Of a stretch of 7,036 nt of DNA, positions 1 through 4,386 are shown piece after piece. The number at the start of each line of letters is the position of its first letter. Positions within the stretch are counted from its first letter, which is position 1. This DNA comes from Clostridia bacterium (GTDB lineage Bacteria > Bacillota_A > Clostridia > Oscillospirales > CAG-272), in the NCBI GenBank assembly GCA_017467225.1, contig JAFTSR010000230.1, forward strand, positions 1 through 7,036, in the 5' to 3' direction. The position numbers and the translations under genes are program-made. Under the pieces are notes generated by a model. It saw only the letters and a program-made list of their open reading frames with translations. It ran no database searches and was not told the origin of the DNA.

Positions 1-186
1 GATGGGGGAGTAGACGGCCTCTCCGTATTTGACGTAGGTGACGACGCTGCCGCCGCGCTGCGACATGCCGTGGACCTCGGAAACTTTGACGTCATAGCCT
101 TCGCCAAGGATGACGTTGCCTAAAATGCGGCTGGCGAGCAGGGTACCCTGGCCGCCGACGCCGACGATCATGATGTTTTTGGTCAT
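1..186 (-). CDS. iorB: Indolepyruvate:ferredoxin oxidoreductase subunit beta (5' part only)
   Basis: Only the first 62 codons are in the window; the gene runs off the left edge. The translation carries the N-terminal Rossmann-like motif GVGGQGT at residues 9-15 and the [10 protein letters not shown] segment at 37-46, both hallmarks of the pyruvate/2-oxoacid oxidoreductase gamma-type domain that forms IorB. With IorA it converts indolepyruvate (and related aryl pyruvates) plus CoA to the aryl-acetyl-CoA, CO2 and reduced ferredoxin in the cytoplasm. The ATG at 184-186 follows an AAAGAGGA ribosome site (194-201) by 7 bases, which supports this start. It lies downstream of iorA on the same strand but after an unusually long 393-bp gap. 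No separate promoter is obvious, so it is probably read through from iorA. The visible part looks intact. Confidence 0.93.
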   Translation of the reverse strand, partial: MTKNIMIVGVGGQGTLLASRILGNVILGEGYDVKVSEVHGMSQRGGSVVTYVKYGEAVYSPI

Positions 187-210
187 AGTTTTATCCTCTT
201 TGTGTAAGGT

Positions 211-280
211 GGTGCGAACAGAGTTCGCTATTCCTTGGATTGATAGTGTCCATTTCTTTGACGCGCCTCAAAGAAATGGA
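211..280 (+). repeat. Dispersed element, copy A (box plus hairpin)
   Basis: The copy starts with GGTGCGAACA at 211-220; the 20-base box from 212 matches the box of the other two copies at 14 of 20 positions. The stem TCCATTTCTTTGA (249-261) pairs perfectly with 268-280 around the loop CGCGCC. The CATTT-type sequence lies at offset 40 from the box's G, the same offset as in the copy at 4016. This copy has the longest stem of the three. It sits about 25 bases upstream of the iorB start codon, with the box nearest iorB. Confidence 0.6.
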
Positions 281-490
281 CGAAAGAACGGGCGTACACG
301 GGGGAGCTCCCCCTTGTAGATCCCCCCGTTTGTGCGCTTTTTGCACGTCTGGGACTAAAATCCGCAGTATGGCTGCTCCGCTACAGCCGCGAGGTTTGGC
401 GGGATGTTACTATGCGTCTAACAAATGGGGTGGGGGCCCCATGGATACATTGAAATTTGTTTATTTCAACCGCTGCAGTACAAGCGTTAG

Positions 491-574
491 CCAAAAATTT
501 TTCTTAAAAGTTTTTGGAGTTCCAAGAACCTTTTTTCAAAAAGGTTCTTGGCGGGGTGTGGGGCAGCGCCCCAC
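491..574. repeat. Array of three consecutive hairpins 3' of iorA
   Basis: Three inverted repeats follow one another with gaps of 4 and 6 bases. The first (491-517) has arms CCAAAAA/TTTTTGG extended by TTTT/AAAA, with one wobble pair. The second (522-551) is near-perfect, with 14-bp arms CCAAGAACCTTTTT and AAAAAGGTTCTTGG and only two central bases. The third (558-574) is GTGGGGC-AGC-GCCCCAC. The last ends 6 bases after the iorA stop codon. The very short loop of the second stem and the absence of a T-run argue against a standard terminator. It looks like a dispersed palindromic repeat or an mRNA 3'-end stabilising structure. A GGGGCGCTGCCC stem at 7001-7012 after the last gene resembles the third hairpin. 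Confidence 0.6.
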
Positions 575-579
575 TACCT

Positions 580-2325
580 TCAATCCTCCTTCTCAATGGC
601 GCCGAAGGGGCAGACGCCGACGCACAGACCGCAGCCGTTGCACTGGGTTGCGTCGATATGTACGGAGCCGTCGGCGGACATGCTGATGGCAGGGCAGCCG
701 AGCTTCATGCAGCGCTTGCACTTCTTGCACTTCTCAGCGTTGACGGCGCACTTGCCGCTGTACTTAACGCTCTTGAGCAGGGCGCAGGGACGCTGCGCGA
801 TAATGACGGAAAGCTCGTCGCGGTCGGTTTCTTCCTTGACGACCTTCTCGAAATTCTTGACGTCAAACGGATCGGCAACCGTCACGTGATCGATGCCGAT
901 AGCGCGGCACAGATCGATCAGATCCACCTGCTTGGTTGCCTCGCCGCGGATGGTGCGGCCGGTGGTCGGGTTCTCCTGGTGACCGGTCATGCCGGTGATC
1001 GAGTTGTCCAGAATAATGACGGTGTTGGCACTCTTGTTGTAGACCATGTCGATAAGGCCTGTGATGCCGGAGTGCATGAAGGTCGAGTCGCCGATGACAG
1101 AAACCAGCTTCTTGTTGAACTCGGCACCGCGTACCTTGCTCATGCCGTGCGCTGCGCTGATCGACGCGCCCATGCAGATGGTGGTGTCAACCGACTTGAG
1201 CGGCGCGACCGCACCCAGTGTGTAGCAGCCGATATCGCCCGAGACCGTCAAGCCCAGCTTCTGCAAGACGTAAAAGGTGCCTCTGTGAGGGCAGCCGGGG
1301 CAGAGAACGGGAGGACGGGCAGGCAGATTTTCCTGCGGCAGCAGAAATTCGGGCGCTGACTCACCAAGCACGACCGAACGGATGAGGTTGGGCGTGTACT
1401 CGCCAAGCAGCGTGAACTTCTCTTTACCGATGACCGCAAGGCCCATGGCGCGGCAGTGCTCCTCAATGAAGGGGTCGAGCTCCTCAATGACGTAGACCGT
1501 CTCGCACTTGGCGCAGAAGTCAGACAGCAGCGTGGTCGGCAGCGGCCAGACCATGCCGAGCTTGCAGTAATTGACCTTGTCGCCCAGCGCCTCCTTGGCG
1601 TACTGGTAGGTAATGCCGGCGGCAATGACGCCGATCTTGGCACCGTTGTCCTCCACCGTGTTAAAGGCGCAATCGTTGGCAAAGGCAACCAAGTCCTCGG
1701 TGCGCTTTTCCACAACGACGTGGCGGCCGATAGCCATAGCGGGCATCATGACGTATTTGGGAATGTTCTTTTCGTAGGGCTTGACCTCGTGCGCCTCGCG
1801 CTCGCCCATCTGCACGATGGACTGGGAGTGAGAAACGCGGGTGGTCAGGCGGAGAAAGACGGGCGTGTCAAACTGCTCACTCAGCGCAAAGGCTGCCTTG
1901 GTGAAGCTCAGGCACTCGCCGCTGTCAGAGGGCTCCAGCATGGGAATTTTGGAGGCCTTGGCGTAGTGACGGGAGTCCTGCTCGTTCTGGGAGGAGTGCA
2001 TGCCGGGGTCGTCAGCCACGCAGAAGACGGCACCGCCGCCCACGCCGGTGTAGGACATGGTAAAGAGCGGGTCAGCCATGACGTTCAGACCGACGTGCTT
2101 GCAGCAGGACATGGCGCGTCCGCCGCCGATCGATGCGCCGACAACCGCCTCTGCGGCTACCTTTTCGTTGGGTGCCCACTCAACGAACACCTCGTCAGCG
2201 GGGTAGGTCGCCATGCACTCGGTGATCTCGGTGCTGGGCGTACCCGGGTAGGAGGAAACGAAATGCACGCCGGCTTCATAAGCGCCCTGCGCGACGGCAG
2301 CGTTTCCGAGTAAAAGCTTTTTCAT
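580..2325 (-). CDS. iorA: Indolepyruvate:ferredoxin oxidoreductase subunit alpha
   Basis: A 581-residue, complete catalytic subunit of the thiamine-diphosphate enzyme that oxidatively decarboxylates aryl pyruvates to aryl-acetyl-CoA and passes electrons to ferredoxin in the cytoplasm. The N-terminal pyrimidine-binding domain shows YPGTPSTEI at 26-34 and a conserved Glu in APNEK (Glu54). The LCPGCPHRG motif is at 341-349. The diphosphate/Mg-binding segment starts at GDS (412-414) and ends near DNS (440-442). The C-terminus carries two 4Fe-4S ligand sets, Cys533/536/539/544 and Cys562/565/568/572, as expected of full-length IorA. The ATG follows an AAAGGA ribosome site (2338-2343) by 12 bases, and the predicted leader is about 45 bases from the promoter at 2379-2408. 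It is first in an operon with iorB. The likely role is fermentation of tryptophan, phenylalanine and tyrosine. No frameshift or missing motif is seen. Confidence 0.96.
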   Translation of the reverse strand: MKKLLLGNAAVAQGAYEAGVHFVSSYPGTPSTEITECMATYPADEVFVEWAPNEKVAAEAVVGASIGGGRAMSCCKHVGLNVMADPLFTMSYTGVGGGAVFCVADDPGMHSSQNEQDSRHYAKASKIPMLEPSDSGECLSFTKAAFALSEQFDTPVFLRLTTRVSHSQSIVQMGEREAHEVKPYEKNIPKYVMMPAMAIGRHVVVEKRTEDLVAFANDCAFNTVEDNGAKIGVIAAGITYQYAKEALGDKVNYCKLGMVWPLPTTLLSDFCAKCETVYVIEELDPFIEEHCRAMGLAVIGKEKFTLLGEYTPNLIRSVVLGESAPEFLLPQENLPARPPVLCPGCPHRGTFYVLQKLGLTVSGDIGCYTLGAVAPLKSVDTTICMGASISAAHGMSKVRGAEFNKKLVSVIGDSTFMHSGITGLIDMVYNKSANTVIILDNSITGMTGHQENPTTGRTIRGEATKQVDLIDLCRAIGIDHVTVADPFDVKNFEKVVKEETDRDELSVIIAQRPCALLKSVKYSGKCAVNAEKCKKCKRCMKLGCPAISMSADGSVHIDATQCNGCGLCVGVCPFGAIEKED

Positions 2326-2378
2326 GGGTTTTGTATGTCCTTTCGGTGAGAATGGTGTCGGAAAATTTGTAATGTAAT

Positions 2379-2408
2379 ATTATATCATACTAAAGTGCTG
2401 CTTGTCAA
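2379..2408 (-). promoter_or_regulatory. Sigma-A promoter of iorA
   Basis: On the minus strand, TTGACA (2403-2408) is followed after 18 bases by TATAAT (2379-2384), preceded by TGA, giving an extended -10. Both hexamers match the consensus fully. Transcription should start near 2372, leaving a leader of roughly 45 bases, too short for a riboswitch. Confidence 0.88.
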
Positions 2409-2472
2409 TAGTTTTTTTATGGATGGAAGCCGGAGGGGAAAAATTAGAGCGTCAGGAGTGTAGCAGGGCTTT

Positions 2473-2501
2473 CCGACCTCAGCGGGAGGCGGTTCTTTTT
2501 T
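2473..2501 (+). terminator. Terminator-like hairpin on the plus strand
   Basis: CCG-A-CCTC (2473-2480) pairs with GAGGCGG (2486-2492) around the loop AGCGG with one bulged A, followed by TTCTTTTTT (2493-2501). The form fits an intrinsic terminator reading rightwards. However, no plus-strand gene precedes it within 2 kb, and its T-rich tail is also one arm of the copy B hairpin. It may simply be part of the repeat. Confidence 0.35.
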
Positions 2502-2557
2502 GAGCGACGAAAAGAAGGAATAACCACATTTCAAACATCAGAAATCTTTGTTCGCAC
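2493..2557 (-). repeat. Dispersed element, copy B (inverted orientation)
   Basis: Read on the minus strand from 2557, it begins with the 20-base box GTGCGAACAAAGATTTCTGA, identical to the box of copy C. The stem TTCTTTT/AAAAGAA follows at offset 42-65 (2493-2516). Stem position agrees with the other copies while its sequence differs. A GC-rich hairpin (2473-2492) adjoins it, as GC-rich hairpins also follow copies A and C. Confidence 0.6.
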
Positions 2558-2630
2558 GCATCGAACACCAAAAAACCACGTTCCAAATCCTTATTTTGCT
2601 TAAAATAAATGTAAATTTTTCAAAACTCCC

Positions 2631-2659
2631 TTGACATCCTTGATTTTGTGTGGTACAAT
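2631..2659 (+). promoter_or_regulatory. Sigma-A promoter of the carboxypeptidase gene
   Basis: TTGACA (2631-2636), a 17-base spacer and TACAAT (2654-2659) with TGG directly before it form an extended -10 promoter. AT-rich sequence lies upstream. Transcription should start near 2666, giving a leader of about 86 bases. The sequence favours vegetative expression over control by a sporulation sigma factor. Confidence 0.88.
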
Positions 2660-2703
2660 GTTACAGCATAAAAAAGATATTATGAGAAGTGTGCTCATTT
2701 TCA

Positions 2704-2723
2704 GGTGAGCCTCAGGCATCACC
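2704..2723 (+). promoter_or_regulatory. Hairpin in the leader of the carboxypeptidase mRNA
   Basis: GGTGAGCC (2704-2711) pairs with GGC-A-TCACC (2715-2723) across the loop TCA, giving 8 base pairs with one bulged A. It ends 14 bases before the ribosome site. It could protect the 5' end or bind a regulator. No known riboswitch class is recognised. Confidence 0.4.
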
Positions 2724-2737
2724 ATATGACATAAAGG

Positions 2738-2745
2738 AAAGGAGG
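2738..2745 (+). promoter_or_regulatory. Ribosome site that fixes the carboxypeptidase start
   Basis: AAAGGAGG lies 6 bases before the ATG at 2752. An in-frame ATG at 2689 would add 21 residues but has no comparable site and lies only about 23 bases after the predicted transcription start. The 2752 start is therefore preferred. Confidence 0.85.
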
Positions 2746-2751
2746 AAGCCG

Positions 2752-3957
2752 ATGAGTCCCCGTTCTACCAACCATCCCAGCACGTACGAAATGCAAGAGC
2801 TGGATCGCGGATCGCCCATGAATCTGTTGTGGGGAATGATTCTCGTGATCTTGTCCTTCCTCTTGATCGTAGTGTGCATTCTCTCCATTGATATATTCTC
2901 CGACGCGGCGGATGATACGCCCGATGATAACCCCAGCCAGGGAGACGTTGAGCCTGATCCTACACCGGATCCCGGCCCTTCCACAACGCCCGATCCCGGA
3001 CCCGTTGAGCCGGATCCCGGACCCGTTGAGCCGGATCCCGGACCCGTTGAGCCGGATCCCGGTCCCGACGAGCCCAATCCGGGTCCCGGTCCCGATCTGA
3101 CACCCGCGCCGCAGGGCTACGTGATTATGACCACGCCCGAGACGGCGACGCTCGATCCCGAATTTTTGGATTCCCGCTACGCTGTGCTGGTTGACGTTGC
3201 CTCCCGCAAGGTTGTCGCCGGCCATGATTTCGACGTCAAGATGTATCCTGCCTCGATGACCAAGGTCATGACGCTGCTGGTTGCATGTGAGCGCATTAGC
3301 GAGGCAAAGCTTGCCGACCATGTGATTCTGGCGCAGGACGTCGTGGCACAGATGCAGGCAGAGGGCGCGTCCGGCGTTGGCTTTTCCGCCGGCGACGAGC
3401 TGACGGTCAAGGATCTTCTGTACGCGGTGGCGCTGGAGTCTGACGGTGTGGCTTCGGTTATGCTGGCAAGATACGTTGCCGGAACCGAGGACGCGTTTGT
3501 ACAGATGATGAACGACAGGGCGGTCGAGATGGGTCTGATCAGCACGTCCTTCCGCAATCCGACCGGCTTGCACCACGACGAGCACGTGACGACCTGCCGC
3601 GAGATGGCGAGCATTATGATCGCTGCGATGGAAAACGAGATGGTCAAGGAGCTGCTTTCGACGCCGTCCTACCGGACCACAACTAAGGTATATCCCAAAG
3701 GCCTGACCTTCTACAGCTCCTATTTTGTGGACGTTGTAGAGGAGCTGCGTCAGATTGGTTACGAGACCTCGCCGTCCAACGGTGCGGTGATTGCAGCCAA
3801 GACGGGCTACACGCTGGAGGCGAGATACTGTCTGGCGACGCTGTTTGTCAATAAGTTTGAAGACAAGATGTACGTTGCCGTGACGGGTTACACGCCCGGC
3901 ATGCACATGTCCTGTGTACGCGATTACATTCGCTTGTACGAGGATTACACCAAGTAA
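2752..3957 (+). CDS. Membrane-anchored serine D-alanyl-D-alanine carboxypeptidase (peptidase S11)
   Basis: A 401-residue low-molecular-weight penicillin-binding protein that should remove the terminal D-alanine from peptidoglycan stem peptides outside the membrane. Residues 1-23 form a short polar tail. One hydrophobic segment (about 24-47) has no clear signal-peptidase site, so it probably stays as an N-terminal anchor. A Pro/Asp/Glu/Gly linker (about 51-120) includes three perfect DPGPVEP repeats (81-101) and degenerate copies. The catalytic domain (about 126-400) has the nucleophile motif S168-M-T-K171 and K350-T-G352. The usual SxN motif aligns with S230-D-G232, so Asn is replaced by Gly. 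The C-terminal beta domain and amphipathic anchor of PBP5-like enzymes are absent, which fits the N-terminal anchoring. The gene is monocistronic, with its own strong promoter and terminator. The family is certain; activity and substrate are less so because of the motif change. Confidence 0.92.
   Translation: MSPRSTNHPSTYEMQELDRGSPMNLLWGMILVILSFLLIVVCILSIDIFSDAADDTPDDNPSQGDVEPDPTPDPGPSTTPDPGPVEPDPGPVEPDPGPVEPDPGPDEPNPGPGPDLTPAPQGYVIMTTPETATLDPEFLDSRYAVLVDVASRKVVAGHDFDVKMYPASMTKVMTLLVACERISEAKLADHVILAQDVVAQMQAEGASGVGFSAGDELTVKDLLYAVALESDGVASVMLARYVAGTEDAFVQMMNDRAVEMGLISTSFRNPTGLHHDEHVTTCREMASIMIAAMENEMVKELLSTPSYRTTTKVYPKGLTFYSSYFVDVVEELRQIGYETSPSNGAVIAAKTGYTLEARYCLATLFVNKFEDKMYVAVTGYTPGMHMSCVRDYIRLYEDYTK
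2992..3075 (+). repeat. 21-bp tandem repeat encoding the linker heptads
   Basis: Three identical 21-base units beginning GATCCCGGACCCGTTGAGCC (2992-3012, 3013-3033, 3034-3054) are followed by a diverged fourth (3055-3075). Each encodes DPGPVEP. Exact identity, including third codon positions, implies recent duplication. The 21-base unit keeps the frame, so copy number may vary between strains and alter linker length without breaking the protein. Confidence 0.9.
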
Positions 3958-3972
3958 AAAATACATAAGATG

Positions 3973-4004
3973 CTCCCTCGCAGCTTTTTGCGAGGGAGTT
4001 TTTT
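3973..4004 (+). terminator. Intrinsic terminator of the carboxypeptidase gene
   Basis: CTCCCTCGCA (3973-3982) pairs perfectly with TGCGAGGGAG (3989-3998) around the loop GCTTTT, followed by six T (3999-4004). It begins 15 bases after the stop codon and ends the single-gene unit. Confidence 0.95.
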
Positions 4005-4015
4005 GATGCCGGGAA

Positions 4016-4077
4016 GGTGCGAACAAAGATTTCTGACTGTAAAAGGTTTGTTGTTCATTTTTGGTATGCGCCAAAGA
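4016..4077 (+). repeat. Dispersed element, copy C
   Basis: GGTGCGAACA at 4016-4025 opens the copy. Its 20-base box (4017-4036) is the exact reverse complement of 2538-2557. CATTTTTGG begins at offset 40, and TTTTTGG (4058-4064) pairs with CCAAAGA (4071-4077) around TATGCG, with one wobble pair. A second hairpin, GTTTCGGC-TAC-GCCGAAAC, follows at 4085-4103. Position, box and hairpin match copies A and B. Confidence 0.6.
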
Positions 4078-4342
4078 AAACGATGTTTCGGCTACGCCGA
4101 AACCCCTAAAAAACGCGCATAAAGGACTGCCGTCCCCGATGTATCCTTGCTGCTTCGCGGCCTCGCCACTCTTTCAAGGTGCGGCGAAGGGGGTGGAATT
4201 TTTCTGCGGAAAGCCGGATTTTCCTTTTGCAAGAACTTGTGGTGCTCGCTCTTGAATGCGCTTTGTCCGTCAAGTTGAATAAAACACAAATATTGTCCAC
4301 AAATCCGCTGGGATATGACGAGAAAAACGCATAAAAATACCA
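4078..4342. other. Spacer upstream of the family 3 hydrolase
   Basis: No gene is supported here; the short reading frames on both strands have poor ribosome sites and no recognisable domain. Visible structures are perfect stems at 4085-4103 and 4124-4135 (GGAC/GTCC), a pair CTTGA/TCAAG around 4251-4274, and a dyad TTGTCCACAA at 4293-4302 that overlaps two direct CACAAAT copies (4285-4291, 4298-4304). The last could be an operator for the hydrolase gene, but the evidence is only the symmetry. The length and texture resemble the repeat-rich spacer at 187-579. Confidence 0.5.
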
Positions 4343-4348
4343 TATAAT
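4343..4348 (+). promoter_or_regulatory. Candidate -10 box for the hydrolase gene
   Basis: A perfect TATAAT lies 38 bases before the start codon. The best -35-like sequence, ATGACG (4315-4320), is 22 bases upstream, too far for a standard promoter, and nothing at 16-19 bases fits. If used, the promoter is weak or activator-dependent, which would suit a substrate-induced gene. Confidence 0.4.
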
Positions 4349-4386
4349 GTGTGTATAGAAAATAATGAAGAAAGGTTGGTGTTTTT

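Larger units (their letters stand above)
187..579. repeat. Hairpin-rich spacer between iorA and iorB
   Basis: This 393-bp stretch holds no convincing gene on either strand. It is a mosaic of inverted repeats: 214-228 (GCGAAC/GTTCGC), 249-280 (13-bp perfect stem), 300-313 (GGGGGAGCTCCCCC, a perfect 14-bp palindrome), 371-388 (GGCTG/CAGCC), 450-469 (TTGAAAT/ATTTCAA), 491-517, 522-551 and 558-574. No stem is followed by a clean T-run in the iorA reading direction, so none is a good intrinsic terminator. The mixed AT-rich and GC-rich blocks are unlike the flanking genes. Inference: one or more dispersed repeats inserted into, or expanded within, the ior operon. The resulting RNA structure could affect iorB expression or mRNA stability. 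Confidence 0.7.
2409..2630. other. Spacer between divergent iorA and carboxypeptidase promoters
   Basis: This stretch separates two outward-facing promoters and holds no supported gene. A 14-codon reading frame at 2419-2463 lacks a good ribosome site and is not called. The segment contains a terminator-like stem (2473-2501), copy B of the dispersed element (2493-2557) and, from about 2591 to 2628, an AT-rich stretch just upstream of the carboxypeptidase -35 that could act as an UP element. Confidence 0.6.

Noticed and set aside
300..440. CRISPR-like or G-quadruplex structure in the ior spacer
   Set aside because: There are no regularly spaced direct repeats, and the G-rich tract near 427-437 has too few separate G-runs for an intramolecular quadruplex.
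514..1359. Long plus-strand reading frame opposite iorA (and another at 1456-2313)
   Set aside because: They are antisense to a certain gene, show no recognisable domain, have no ribosome site, and arise from the codon bias of a GC-rich gene read in the opposite frame.
2419..2463. 14-codon frame that might be a leader peptide before the stem at 2473
   Set aside because: No ribosome site or promoter is convincing, and there are no runs of a regulatory amino acid.
2719..4074. 451-codon minus-strand reading frame covering the carboxypeptidase gene
   Set aside because: It is a mirror of a confident gene, it runs through the terminator and leader, and its low-complexity stretch is just the reverse of the linker repeat.
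4253..4266. Possible catabolite-responsive site (TGAATGCGCTTTGT)
   Set aside because: Two core positions differ from the usual cre pattern, and it lies about 120 bases before the start codon with no supporting copy.
4293..4301. TTGTCCACA as a DnaA box
   Set aside because: It is a single site with one mismatch to TTATCCACA, with no cluster, no AT-rich unwinding region and no replication genes nearby.
4061..4343. Small reading frames on both strands in the spacer before the hydrolase
   Set aside because: They overlap each other and copy C, lack good ribosome sites and have no recognisable sequence; more likely repeat DNA.
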